Shown here: one piece after another, positions 18,487-26,736 of the stretch
How positions within the stretch are numbered: position 1 is the stretch's first letter
Layout: each line of letters begins with the position of its first letter
The notes under the pieces: model-generated
What the model was told of the DNA's origin: nothing
What the model saw: only the letters and a program-made list of their open reading frames with translations
Database searches by the model: none
Virus record (IMG/VR): IMGVR_UViG_3300042446_001529
Coordinates: 34,645-98,644 of that record
DNA from: a virus
Strand: one strand, 5' to 3'
DNA: 64,000 bases
Position numbers and translations under genes: made by a program

Positions 18487-19616
18487 ACAAAGAAACATTT
18501 TGTTCTTTGCCGTTCACTGAGATTTTCTTAGGACCGGATGGCCACGTCAAGACTTGTTGTTCGGCATCTAATTCTATAGGATCGTTACATACAAACACAA
18601 TTGACGAACTAATCAACGGAAAGGTTGCAACCGATATTCGACAGCATATTCTTGATGGTAAATGGCATGAGTCTTGCAGACAATGTAAACAACAAGAATC
18701 TCAAAATGCTAGATCAGAAAGAGACAGTGATTTGGAAAGATTTCAAACTGACTACGGACCTGTTGATAATTCTTTTTTTAAATTGAGAAGATTAGATCTA
18801 CGCTGGAGTAACACTTGTAATTTATCTTGTACTTATTGTTATGAATATTTTAGTTCTAAGTGGGCAACGTTGAAGGGTTTAAAAATTAATACAATCAAAG
18901 ATGAAAACGAAAATAGTTTATTTCTCATGATTGAAAAAAACATAGACTCTATAGAAAATATCTTAATGTTAGGCGGCGAACCGTTATTACAAAAACAAAA
19001 TCTACGATTAGTTAATACTATAACAGATGATAGAAGTTTTTACATCTTATCCAATCTAGCAATACCATTAGAATCTAACTCAATTGCACAAACATTAATA
19101 AATGAACGAACTACAAAATGGGGAGTTAGTTTTGAAACAGTTGGCAACAGATACGAGTATGTAAGACGAGGAGCATCTTGGGATCTATTTGCAAAAAATA
19201 TAAATTACATACAAGAAAAAACATCCAATAATATAGATGCACATAGTTTATATTCGATATATTCTGCATTTAATCTTGTTGAATTTTATGAGTTTATACA
19301 GGAAAATAAAATTAAAAATGTATTTTGGAATTTATTAGAGTCGTCGGGAGAAAATTCTACAGCTAGTGTTCTTAAATTATCTCCTGAATTAAAGCAACGT
19401 GCAATCGACGAAATCACTCAATGTGAAAAATTATTTCCAGATGCTCCCGGATTAGAGTGGTTATTGACTTTTAAGAAAAATCTCACATTAAAAACAAAAT
19501 CAACAAATAAAAGTTTTGTAGAAGAAATATATTCATTAGAAACTACCTATTTAAAAAATGAAACTTTAAAATTTGAAAAATTGTGGCCTACTGAATGGGA
19601 GTTATTAAACAAATGA
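18483..19616 (+). CDS. Radical SAM protein with N-terminal auxiliary-cluster (twitch) domain, 377 aa
   Basis: It begins FCSLPFTEIFLGPDGHVKTCC (C7, C25, C26), then C65-x2-C68 (CRQC), then the radical-SAM C112-x3-C116-x2-C119 (CNLSCTYC) and LGGEPLL. The opening pattern, Cys-LPF followed by GxxxxCC, is the signature of twitch-domain radical SAM proteins found in marine phages and bacterial surface clusters. ATGA overlap upstream; its TGA overlaps the next ATG. Substrate unknown. Codon use is more AT-rich than in the fibre genes. Confidence 0.8.
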   Translation: MNKETFCSLPFTEIFLGPDGHVKTCCSASNSIGSLHTNTIDELINGKVATDIRQHILDGKWHESCRQCKQQESQNARSERDSDLERFQTDYGPVDNSFFKLRRLDLRWSNTCNLSCTYCYEYFSSKWATLKGLKINTIKDENENSLFLMIEKNIDSIENILMLGGEPLLQKQNLRLVNTITDDRSFYILSNLAIPLESNSIAQTLINERTTKWGVSFETVGNRYEYVRRGASWDLFAKNINYIQEKTSNNIDAHSLYSIYSAFNLVEFYEFIQENKIKNVFWNLLESSGENSTASVLKLSPELKQRAIDEITQCEKLFPDAPGLEWLLTFKKNLTLKTKSTNKSFVEEIYSLETTYLKNETLKFEKLWPTEWELLNK

Positions 19617-20338
19617 AACTATGGGCATACGGTGATAGTTTTGTAGCAGGTGATCAGGATATTCCTGATCGGATCGACGCTATACTAGAAAACATGGAAT
19701 ATAATAGATATAATGTTAGTTTTGCATCAGTACTAGCAAAAAAACTTAATGTAACTTTAACAAATCGAGCAATTAGTGGGTGTAGTAATTTTGTTCAATT
19801 AGATCAGTTATGGTTAGATTGCACTAACATGTCTTCTGATGATCTAATATTGTTTGGCATTACTACACCTCTGCGTGATAGATTTATGATACCTCATCTA
19901 GCTCCTGAATTTTTAAGAAAAACTCGTGGACCGGGATTAATAAATCGATCATTATTACACGACCACCCTGACACTAGGATTTGCACAATTGACACATTCT
20001 ATACATTTTCTGTATTAGAAAAACTAGAAAAAATGTATAATCTTAATATAGTTAAATTTAATTTGTTTCATGACCCATTACAAGATGCATCAGAAGAAGA
20101 TATAAAAAAATTTAATTTCAACAACTATATTGGGCTTGCCACGCCGGGAAACACCCTACTCGATATATTAACTGACAATTGGGGCAACGGTGTTCCAAGG
20201 ATTTCTGATCACAGCAAGTGGAAGCCCCCAGTTGAATACAAACATTTATTCACTCAAAATTCTCATCCCAATATCGAAGGCCACAAAAAAATAGCTGTAT
20301 GGTTGGAAAATGAATTAAAAAAAATGCAGGCTATTTAA
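19613..20338 (+). CDS. SGNH/GDSL-like hydrolase, 241 aa
   Basis: ATG at 19613 overlaps the preceding stop (ATGA) and puts KLWAYGDSFVAG at the N-terminus, the GDS block with the Ser nucleophile near residue 9. The C-terminal NSHPNIEGHKKIAVW supplies the catalytic His block of SGNH enzymes. The middle contains ISGCSNFVQLDQLW, a likely Gly/Asn oxyanion region. It is probably an esterase or acyltransferase-like enzyme acting on a glycan, inferred from neighbours. It is distinct in sequence from the earlier SGNH gene at 15268. Confidence 0.65.
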   Translation: MKLWAYGDSFVAGDQDIPDRIDAILENMEYNRYNVSFASVLAKKLNVTLTNRAISGCSNFVQLDQLWLDCTNMSSDDLILFGITTPLRDRFMIPHLAPEFLRKTRGPGLINRSLLHDHPDTRICTIDTFYTFSVLEKLEKMYNLNIVKFNLFHDPLQDASEEDIKKFNFNNYIGLATPGNTLLDILTDNWGNGVPRISDHSKWKPPVEYKHLFTQNSHPNIEGHKKIAVWLENELKKMQAI

Positions 20339-20339
20339 A

Positions 20340-21116
20340 ATGGAATTTACATTAGATCGAAATTGGCGTAAAGGGTTGGGAACAGAGTTAATAGTCTTAT
20401 GTACCTTACTAGACTATAAAGTTTCACAGCTTAATATTAATAAAAGTTTAAATAACACCAATTTTGAAAAATATAAAAAAATTTTTAATATCTCAGACGA
20501 TATATTACGAATACATCAAACAACTGATTTACAAAATGAAATAGAACCTAGCGATATTTTTAAAATCTATAGTCCCTATTACAAACTATCAAATAATAAA
20601 CAAAACAAAAGATTTATCGGTATTGCCGCTTATCAAGATAGTCAAGCATTTGAAAATCCAGGACTAGTATACCCTGAATCAAAATACTATCCTATACAAA
20701 AATATTCAGAATTATACAAACTTTTAAAATTATTTGGTTGGGAAGTAATTACATTAGATAGTAAAGATGTTTCTGTAGAAGAAAAAGTTAATCTAATATC
20801 AAATTATTGTGAATGTGTTATTGGATACGAAGGTGGTATTGCTCATTTGTGTCATATGCTAGATGTACCTTACATAATGTTTCCTTGGAAAACTTCATTT
20901 GACGCCAAATTGCTTCACTTAGATAAAAAAACTTTTTTCTTAGATTCATTTGATCGAATACTATCTTGGACCAAGGAAGATCTAGATAAATGTATTAATG
21001 ACTTACACAGCGGAATAACTAACAATGAGTTAGTAAATAACAAACAATTAATAACAAAAAGACTAATTGGCCATTCAGTGTCTAACGAAGAAAAAAAATT
21101 TCTATCATCTAAATGA
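20340..21116 (+). CDS. GT-B glycosyltransferase-like protein (heptosyltransferase-like C-terminal half), 258 aa
   Basis: The C-terminal half shows the pattern CVIGYEGGIAHLCHMLDVPYIMFPWK, which matches the donor-binding loop of GT9-type (ADP-heptose:LPS heptosyltransferase-like) enzymes, preceded by a KYYPIQKYSELYKLLKLFGW helix. The N-terminal half (LDRNWRKGLGTELI) is short, so the acceptor domain is reduced compared with the usual 320-350 aa. Cytosolic. The role in sugar transfer is inferred. It is followed by a methyltransferase with an ATGA overlap. Confidence 0.5.
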   Translation: MEFTLDRNWRKGLGTELIVLCTLLDYKVSQLNINKSLNNTNFEKYKKIFNISDDILRIHQTTDLQNEIEPSDIFKIYSPYYKLSNNKQNKRFIGIAAYQDSQAFENPGLVYPESKYYPIQKYSELYKLLKLFGWEVITLDSKDVSVEEKVNLISNYCECVIGYEGGIAHLCHMLDVPYIMFPWKTSFDAKLLHLDKKTFFLDSFDRILSWTKEDLDKCINDLHSGITNNELVNNKQLITKRLIGHSVSNEEKKFLSSK

Positions 21117-21784
21117 ATAAAATAAATTTTACATACAACAACATACGTGAAGAATTAAAACAATGTTTCTTAGAAAAACCATTTAGTTGTACTTATGGGT
21201 GGATTATTAATTGGATTAATTTAGAAATTTCTAAATTGCCGCAAGGATCTTTGATTTTAGAAATGGGTACGTTTGTTGGAGGATCTACTTGTTTATTAGC
21301 GAAAGATAATCAACACGTGATTATACATACAATTGATTTAAATAAATTCGAAGAAAATAACCATATGTTAGAATCAATGAGGAGTTCACATAATCTACCT
21401 CTACTAACATCCTTAGATTTATTAGAAATTCAAAAAATGCATATTGAAGATTTTCCAAATATTATACCTCATACAGGAGATAGTAAATCTTTAGATCTTA
21501 AAGATCTTTCAGTGGTGTTTATTGATGCTGGACACAGTGAAGATGAGGTTACTGCAGATTTAAACTATGCATGGGATCGATTATTAGACGGCGGCTGCAT
21601 ATTTGGCGACGATATTAATTCTCCTATGGTTTATAATGCTTTTACAAAATTTGCAAGAACAAAAGATGTAGAATTAACCTTATACAGTAAATGTGCTAGG
21701 ATTCGAAAAACTGATAAAATAAGTCCAGATATTAGATTTTTTGATTTTGAACTTTCTAGTGATATATTAATTGCAAAATTTTAA
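21113..21784 (+). CDS. Class I SAM-dependent methyltransferase, 223 aa
   Basis: Motif I is LILEMGTFVGGSTCLLA (residues about 45-60), with the acidic strand-2 residue in IHTIDLNKF and motif IV as VVFIDAGHSEDEV, then LLDGGCIFGDDIN. This is the layout of the Methyltransf_24 / cephalosporin-hydroxylase-like group, often sugar or small-molecule O-methyltransferases. It overlaps both neighbours (ATGA upstream, one-base overlap downstream). It probably decorates the same product as the glycosyltransferases; the acceptor is unknown. Confidence 0.75.
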   Translation: MNKINFTYNNIREELKQCFLEKPFSCTYGWIINWINLEISKLPQGSLILEMGTFVGGSTCLLAKDNQHVIIHTIDLNKFEENNHMLESMRSSHNLPLLTSLDLLEIQKMHIEDFPNIIPHTGDSKSLDLKDLSVVFIDAGHSEDEVTADLNYAWDRLLDGGCIFGDDINSPMVYNAFTKFARTKDVELTLYSKCARIRKTDKISPDIRFFDFELSSDILIAKF

Positions 21785-23826
21785 TGAAAAAAAATATTCC
21801 AATAGTCAAAGCAACACTACACAAACCTGTAGATTTAGATGATAAACATTTAAAAATAATGGAAGCTATACTTCCTTATGCTAGATCTACACCTCAGAAA
21901 AATCTCACAGAAGTAGTTATTAATAATGTTACTAGAAAATCTAAAGTAAGATTTTTCTTATTGCCTGAATGGGCCATTAATTTTCCACCTTACAATCTAG
22001 CAAGATTGATATCGGTTGCCAAAGAAGCAGGATACAGTGCTGACGGAGTTGATTTAAACATCAAAGCATACAAAGATAAATCTAATTGGGATATCGACTT
22101 TAATCCTTGGCACGGCAGCAAAGAGTGGAGATGGATGGGAGAGTCATATCATCAGCACCTGCACAAATATATGCAGCCATTGATGGAAAAATATATAAAA
22201 CAAATTGAAACAGACAGGGTGGATATTGTTGGATTCAGTTTATATTACTGCAATCAAGAACCAACGGATTGGATGGCATCTGAAATTAAACGAAGATATC
22301 CGCATGTTAAAATTATGGTAGGCGGCCCGCAGTGCCACGCATTTCCTCCTGGACCAGATAAACCGTATTATGATTATGTTGTATCTGGAGAAGGCGAAGA
22401 AATGCTGCTTAAAGTTTTAGATGAAATAGAGACAGATAACGCATCGTCTTTACAGGTAACTATAGCACAACAAGAAGGACAGAGATTAGATCTAGATCGA
22501 TTACCTTGGGCAGATTACAGTCATTTTGAGTTGTCAGAATATCAAATGCCCAACGGAGTTAACGCTGAATTTAGTAGAGGATGTACTGCCAAGTGTGTGT
22601 TTTGCAGTGAAACACATTTTTGGAAATACAGAGGACGATCGGCTAAAAACACCTTAAATGAAATTGTTCATTTGTACAACAACTACGGAATAGATTTTGT
22701 TTGGTTCCTTGACAGCCTAGTGAATGGTAACATAAATGAATTAAGAGCATTTTGTAAAGGAGTCATTGCCAGCGGAATTAAAATTAATTGGACTGGATAT
22801 GCTCGTTGTAATGAAAAGATGGACTTTAAATATTATCAAGACCTTGCAGGATCTGGATGTAAGATGTTGAGTTACGGAATAGAATCTGGGTCTAACAAAG
22901 TTCTTAAAGACATGGATAAACGTGTTACTGTTGATGAAATAGAACAAAACCTGTATCACGGGTCATTGGTCGGAGTAGAAGCTCATACTAATTGGATCAT
23001 AGGATTTCCTACAGAAGAGATGCAACACTTTTACGAGTCTTTGAATCTAATATGGCGTAATCGTTCTTACATAGAAGTAATTGCGTGTGGACACGGATTC
23101 ACAGAGCCGCCCGATACAATTTTATCTCAAAACTCTGAAAAATACGGAATGATAAAAGCCTATTATATGAATAATTGGATCACACATGATTTTAGAAATT
23201 CAAAAGTTCATCGAGCAATAAGATTAGTTACATTTAATATCTTTTTAGAACATACTCCAAAAGCTGGATTGGTTAATAAACTAACAGGCGGTAATTTTGC
23301 TAATTTTAGCACAGACAAATATCACAAAATTAAATTTCACAAGAATAGGGTATTAAACTCTATAGAATATGAAAATTTTGATTTTAATATAATTAACCCT
23401 AATATTAATCCGTTGGCCGATAGCGTAGTAAATGAAATATGGCCTTTGTTACGATTGCTATGGAGAGCACGTGGAGGATACGAAATTGACGTAGCAATTA
23501 CTCCAGACGATATTAATAACGAGTTTGGAACTAGACTAGGGTGTAATTTAACAGCCATTTACAATTTTAAAATAACAGCCTCAGGAGAATGGTTGGCCGA
23601 TTTTAAATTTAATTTTAAACAAGATACCGATGCTTGGAAATATCAGGATTATTCTAGAGAAACTTCTATGTCGGCTAAACGTGCTAGAACATTAGCAGTG
23701 CCAGGGAGTAATGGTGAAAGTGATTGGACTACAGCAAAGTATGACGTGCATTTAAAACTAATTGAAGAATTAAAAGACACAGATTTCAGTTTTAATTACC
23801 ACTACCAAGATTCTGGTAAATGGTAA
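21784..23826 (+). CDS. B12-binding-domain radical SAM protein, 680 aa
   Basis: Residues about 55-215 form a cobalamin-binding Rossmann domain (NLARLISVAKEAGYSADGVD, DIVGFSLYY, IMVGGPQCHAFP, VVSGEGEE), apparently without the DxHxxG lower-ligand motif. The radical-SAM core follows, with C267-x3-C271-x2-C274 (CTAKCVFC), FLDSLVNG, GIESGSNKVL and WIIGFPTE. The last 180 residues are a variable domain of unknown role. This class includes methyltransferases acting on unactivated carbon and ring-forming enzymes. It is the last gene of the plus-strand operon; its stop directly abuts that of the convergent gene. Confidence 0.85.
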   Translation: MKKNIPIVKATLHKPVDLDDKHLKIMEAILPYARSTPQKNLTEVVINNVTRKSKVRFFLLPEWAINFPPYNLARLISVAKEAGYSADGVDLNIKAYKDKSNWDIDFNPWHGSKEWRWMGESYHQHLHKYMQPLMEKYIKQIETDRVDIVGFSLYYCNQEPTDWMASEIKRRYPHVKIMVGGPQCHAFPPGPDKPYYDYVVSGEGEEMLLKVLDEIETDNASSLQVTIAQQEGQRLDLDRLPWADYSHFELSEYQMPNGVNAEFSRGCTAKCVFCSETHFWKYRGRSAKNTLNEIVHLYNNYGIDFVWFLDSLVNGNINELRAFCKGVIASGIKINWTGYARCNEKMDFKYYQDLAGSGCKMLSYGIESGSNKVLKDMDKRVTVDEIEQNLYHGSLVGVEAHTNWIIGFPTEEMQHFYESLNLIWRNRSYIEVIACGHGFTEPPDTILSQNSEKYGMIKAYYMNNWITHDFRNSKVHRAIRLVTFNIFLEHTPKAGLVNKLTGGNFANFSTDKYHKIKFHKNRVLNSIEYENFDFNIINPNINPLADSVVNEIWPLLRLLWRARGGYEIDVAITPDDINNEFGTRLGCNLTAIYNFKITASGEWLADFKFNFKQDTDAWKYQDYSRETSMSAKRARTLAVPGSNGESDWTTAKYDVHLKLIEELKDTDFSFNYHYQDSGKW

Positions 23827-24132
23827 TTAAAATAGTTTGTTTGTTTCGCTAGCAATATCGTTTTTCAAACGAGATATATCAACTTTAAAATCGATCTTTT
23901 TGATTTCATCCTTGTATTCTTGGAGTGTGTTAAGCAATACGTCAGCAATGCTTTCGGAAGTTTGTTTGGTCAATTCGCTTTTCACATCGATTTCCCATAC
24001 TCTGCCATCTATAAAATCCAGTCGTACTGAATCCAGATACGCCACAGGCATGGTATTCATATAAAGATCTTCAAAAACCTCCGGCCATTCTTTCACAAGA
24101 TGGCGTGGAGGTTTGAACAAAGGATTAGGCAT
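23827..24132 (-). CDS. Conserved-type phage protein of unknown function, 101 aa
   Basis: ATG at 24132 overlaps the upstream stop by eight bases and has AGAAG upstream; a longer reading of 155 aa would overlap the previous gene by 170 bp and is rejected. The protein starts PNPLFKPPRHLVKEWPEVFEDL, then a beta segment (VAYLDSVRLDFIDGRVWEIDV), then a charged helix to the C-terminus. No enzymatic motif. It is the last gene of the minus-strand group. Function unknown. Confidence 0.6.
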   Translation of the reverse strand: MPNPLFKPPRHLVKEWPEVFEDLYMNTMPVAYLDSVRLDFIDGRVWEIDVKSELTKQTSESIADVLLNTLQEYKDEIKKIDFKVDISRLKNDIASETNKLF

Positions 24133-24766
24133 CAGCAGTTTCTTCTGCCTTTTTAACCTTCTTGACTGTGGGATCAAGATCTTCTGCTTCTTTACGTAAT
24201 CTTGCTGCTTCTTTATACATGGCATCAGCTTGACTGCGATAGCTCTTGGCAATATCTTTATCAGATAATGCTTCGTTTGATGCAGCTTGAGCACGTAATG
24301 GTGCAGGAATGTCTGAATCTACTGCAGGAGCGATATCATTTACTGAAGCTACATCGGCTTTAGCGGACGGAGCACCTGCTACAAATGTGCATAGATCATC
24401 TACGGTGCAGTTCTTCTGTTCTGCTATCAGTGTGTTAAGATTAGCTAACAGCACAGTATCGTTGGTAGTAGGAGTCATCATCACAGCATCAGTGGCTACT
24501 TTTACTAGTCTGTTATCAGCCTGCATGGCCCGCAGCATAGGTCTGCCGTCTGGGAATGGGCGTATGTGCATGATTTCGCCAAACTCAAATGCGTCCTGCG
24601 CTTGATCAGTTTCTATCAAAGTCATAATTGAATCATGATACTGATCTGGCAGTTGCGCTACCGGTAATACTAGAGCCATATTTGACTCTCCTGGCAGAGT
24701 TCTAAACACCACTATGACTTTAGCACCTGTGTTTTGAATTCTGCCTATGTGTTTTAAGCTTCTCAT
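24125..24766 (-). CDS. Conserved-type phage protein with charged C-terminal coiled coil, 213 aa
   Basis: The N-terminal 130 residues are a compact domain (MRSLKHIGRIQNTGAKVIVV, FRTLPGESNMALVLPVAQLP, FEFGEIMHIRPFPDGRPML), reminiscent of uncharacterised proteins conserved in T4-like marine phages. The C-terminus is Ala/Lys/Glu-rich (ADAMYKEAARLRKEAEDLD), a likely coiled coil. It abuts the next upstream gene without spacer. Function unknown; probably a virion or assembly role. Confidence 0.6.
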   Translation of the reverse strand: MRSLKHIGRIQNTGAKVIVVFRTLPGESNMALVLPVAQLPDQYHDSIMTLIETDQAQDAFEFGEIMHIRPFPDGRPMLRAMQADNRLVKVATDAVMMTPTTNDTVLLANLNTLIAEQKNCTVDDLCTFVAGAPSAKADVASVNDIAPAVDSDIPAPLRAQAASNEALSDKDIAKSYRSQADAMYKEAARLRKEAEDLDPTVKKVKKAEETADA

Positions 24767-25006
24767 TTAGGCTTCCTTTTTAGATACAGCTTCAAGGAAG
24801 GCATTTAGTTTGTTGAAACTTTTACCAACTGCTTCCAATTCTGCTGCTTTGAACGCTCCTCTACTTGTTGCAACTTCGATGATATTTTTTACGGCTAACA
24901 GATCGCTGATATTTAAATCAGGACCTTGTGCTGCAGGTGCTTCTGTTGCCGCAGGCGCTGCTTGGGCTGGTGTCTCTACGACTTGATCTTTAACTTCTTC
25001 TGACAT
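24767..25006 (-). CDS. Small Ala-rich phage protein, 79 aa
   Basis: ATG at 25006 has a strong AAGGAG seven bases upstream and overlaps the previous stop by one base (TAATG), which rules out the longer 87-aa reading. A disordered Glu/Pro/Ala N-terminus is followed by a helical domain (LNISDLLAVKNIIEVATSRG, FKAAELEAVGKSFNKLNAFL). Small proteins of this type are common in T4-like marine phages. Function unknown. Confidence 0.65.
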   Translation of the reverse strand: MSEEVKDQVVETPAQAAPAATEAPAAQGPDLNISDLLAVKNIIEVATSRGAFKAAELEAVGKSFNKLNAFLEAVSKKEA

Positions 25007-25275
25007 TAGTTTCTCCTTAGATGTGGGCATGCAAGCATGAAATAGGTTAATTCTTTTTGATCTTCAAAACCTACGAAATGCGAAGATCTTAAATTTCCAC
25101 TCTGGTCTAGAGCAGGTTTTTTGCAGATATAATATCTGCCCTTGAGTTTGACTTTGATCCAATCTTCGATGCCTTCAAATATTTCAGATTCTGAAATATT
25201 CAATTCAGTGAAATGTGGGGCCACAGTCTTCAGCTTGCGCTGTTGCAGTACGTCCATTGGATTAAGGTCAAACAT
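25006..25275 (-). CDS. Conserved-type phage protein of unknown function, 89 aa
   Basis: It starts MFDLNPMDVLQQRKLKTVAP; the ATG has no Shine-Dalgarno, but a perfect late promoter TATAAATA ends eight bases upstream, so the transcript may be essentially leaderless. The rest is a small alpha/beta domain (IFEGIEDWIKVKLKGRYYIC, VGFEDQKELTYFMLACPHLR) with two cysteines and no recognised motif. It overlaps the next gene by one base. Function unknown. Confidence 0.6.
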   Translation of the reverse strand: MFDLNPMDVLQQRKLKTVAPHFTELNISESEIFEGIEDWIKVKLKGRYYICKKPALDQSGNLRSSHFVGFEDQKELTYFMLACPHLRRN

Positions 25276-25283
25276 AGTGAAAA

Positions 25284-25291
25284 TATTTATA
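25284..25291 (-). promoter_or_regulatory. T4-type late promoter (TATAAATA) immediately before a start codon
   Basis: The minus strand reads TATAAATATTTTCACT then ATG (25275). The consensus is exact, but only eight bases separate it from the start, against 26-27 nt at most other late promoters here. With T4-like initiation the 5' leader would be only a few bases. Confidence 0.6.
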
Positions 25292-25299
25292 CAGGGGGA

Positions 25300-25698
25300 T
25301 TATTCGGGGGTGGATTCTTGGCTAAGTCTTTTGCTCATGGCTCTATTGTGCCCTAGCTTTCTAACATCACCACTGAGTAGATATAGTTCAAAAGCAGCTT
25401 TTTCCTTCATTACTATGATGTGTTTTTTATTGACGAAGAAAGGTGAATCGATATAGTTGTCTAACCAAAGCAGTACCTGTGGAGTAAATGCAAATTCTTT
25501 GGGGAATTCTATCTTGTAGGTTTTAATTTTGGCATGTTTCTCAATGAATTCGAGAGCCTGTTCGGTTAGTCTTAAACCGCCTTGATCTTTTTTTCGAAAA
25601 CTCCACCACCATACAGCTTTGTAGTCTTTGATGTTTTTTTCATTAACGGGTAATTCTGCTGCCTGCAAGAACGCCTTAGTGTAGGCATCTTTGTTCAT
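25300..25698 (-). CDS. Unknown phage protein, 132 aa
   Basis: The start at 25698 (MNKDAYTKAFLQAAELP) is one base from the preceding stop; the longer 146-aa reading would overlap it. Trp-rich AVWWWSFRKKDQGGLRLTEQ and a C-terminal NKKHIIVMKEKAAFELYLLS suggest a small DNA- or protein-binding alpha/beta fold, with an excess of basic residues. No family recognised. Probably co-transcribed with the 94-aa gene from the late promoter at 26012. Confidence 0.6.
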   Translation of the reverse strand: MNKDAYTKAFLQAAELPVNEKNIKDYKAVWWWSFRKKDQGGLRLTEQALEFIEKHAKIKTYKIEFPKEFAFTPQVLLWLDNYIDSPFFVNKKHIIVMKEKAAFELYLLSGDVRKLGHNRAMSKRLSQESTPE

Positions 25699-25699
25699 G

Positions 25700-25984
25700 T
25701 CATTTAATCTCTTCACCTGCAGTGAGTTTATATACAGCAAAGTCTTTGGTCTTGAATAATCGATTTAATTTTTTTGCCAAATTATGTGCGTGACCTGGAT
25801 TTGAAAAAGAAACTTTTTTATATTTGGGTCCAGGATAACTAGCAATTAAACTACCGCTCTTGAGATTGAAAGGCTGGCCGTTGTAGAACACAGCCCAGAT
25901 AGCTTCTGAATCGAGAATTTGCTCAACCTTGTAGGTTTCTTTGTTAGCATATTCTAAAAGAATTTTAGGTTTGGGTCTACTCAT
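25700..25984 (-). CDS. Unknown phage protein, 94 aa
   Basis: A basic protein (KPKILLEYANKETYKVEQIL, then YNGQPFNLKSGSLIASYPGP, then a C-terminal AHNLAKKLNRLFKTKDFAVY helix). It has a late promoter 27 nt upstream and its ribosome-binding site (AGGA) lies in the loop of a perfect 7-bp hairpin. Function unknown. Confidence 0.6.
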   Translation of the reverse strand: MSRPKPKILLEYANKETYKVEQILDSEAIWAVFYNGQPFNLKSGSLIASYPGPKYKKVSFSNPGHAHNLAKKLNRLFKTKDFAVYKLTAGEEIK

Positions 25985-26010
25985 ATACGTGTTCCTAATT
26001 AACCACGTAT
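25985..26010 (-). promoter_or_regulatory. Inverted repeat enclosing the ribosome-binding site
   Basis: ATACGTG (25985-25991) and CACGTAT (26004-26010) form a perfect 7-bp stem with a 12-nt loop holding the AGGA ribosome-binding site of the gene at 25984. The stem ends directly at the ATG. In the mRNA it would present the Shine-Dalgarno in a loop, which may tune initiation, or be a protein-binding operator. Confidence 0.45.
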
Positions 26011-26011
26011 A

Positions 26012-26019
26012 TATTTATA
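26012..26019 (-). promoter_or_regulatory. T4-type late promoter (TATAAATA)
   Basis: An exact TATAAATA on the minus strand, 27 nt upstream of the ATG at 25984, in the 40-bp gap between two genes. Same spacing as the elements at 2864 and 6625. Confidence 0.65.
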
Positions 26020-26024
26020 TCTTT

Positions 26025-26273
26025 TTAGAACTTGCCGCCGTCGAATTTTACGTCTATTTGAGTGGTTGATTCTTTGATTGCTGCTAGCATTTGATGTATT
26101 TCGCCCACAGTCTTGCTTAGTTTAGCAGACATGAGTGCTAGTTCTGTGGTCAGATCACGTGCTTCTTGTAAACTAATGCGTATTTCTTTTTGTTGACTGC
26201 GTTCAGCTACTTGAATTCTCTGCAACAGTTTCTGTATAGTGGGCAGTGTATCTGGTAGATTATTTTGCGACAT
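26025..26273 (-). CDS. Small helical phage protein, 82 aa
   Basis: Almost entirely helical with heptad-like spacing (TIQKLLQRIQVAERSQQKEI, DLTTELALMSAKLSKTVGEI), so probably a coiled-coil or oligomerising protein. It overlaps the upstream gene by 14 bp. No motif. Function unknown. Confidence 0.6.
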   Translation of the reverse strand: MSQNNLPDTLPTIQKLLQRIQVAERSQQKEIRISLQEARDLTTELALMSAKLSKTVGEIHQMLAAIKESTTQIDVKFDGGKF

Positions 26274-26736
26274 TAGCCAACACCTGTTTCATTTCTAATT
26301 CTGTTTTGAACGGACCTTTATATGGATATCGTTCCAGCGTGATTTTTTTTGGACAAAAACTTTTGACCCATCCTTTGTCAAATTTTATACAGTAGTAACC
26401 TGCACAGTATAAACTCTTGGAATCGCTGCTCTTAGTGAATAGCGGCAGCTTCTTACGAATATCAAACATGGCATTGTGAGGTTCGGCACTGGTGGCGTAT
26501 CCATGAACCTCATTAGGTAGAGCTGTGTCGGCTTCCTTGACAATTTTTACTGTGAAAAACTTTTTACCAAACTGACGAGTTAGACTGTCTTTGGTTTCGT
26601 AAATTGTTACCCCTGTCTCATTGCTCATAAAAAATCTATTGTCGTCGTCTTTTCTTAGAGTGGCAATCTTTTCACCGTTCTCCTCTACGATCCAAAATTT
26701 ATTTGCTATGATAGGTTTAGCATGTATGTCTGTCAT
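26260..26736 (-). CDS. Conserved-type phage protein of unknown function, 158 aa
   Basis: The protein starts ADIxxKP-like (TDIHAKPIIANKFWIVEENG) and consists of beta-rich segments (KIATLRKDDDNRFFMSNETG, KFFTVKIVKEAD) with a C-terminal half carrying three cysteines (LYCAGYYCIKFDKGW, SFCPKKITLERYPYKGPFKT). It overlaps the exonuclease gene by ATGA, so it is probably expressed with it. No enzymatic motif seen. Confidence 0.6.
   Translation of the reverse strand: MTDIHAKPIIANKFWIVEENGEKIATLRKDDDNRFFMSNETGVTIYETKDSLTRQFGKKFFTVKIVKEADTALPNEVHGYATSAEPHNAMFDIRKKLPLFTKSSDSKSLYCAGYYCIKFDKGWVKSFCPKKITLERYPYKGPFKTELEMKQVLANVAK

Noticed and set aside
23820-23835. Bidirectional terminator between the convergent operons
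   Set aside because: The two stop codons directly abut and no inverted repeat is visible nearby.
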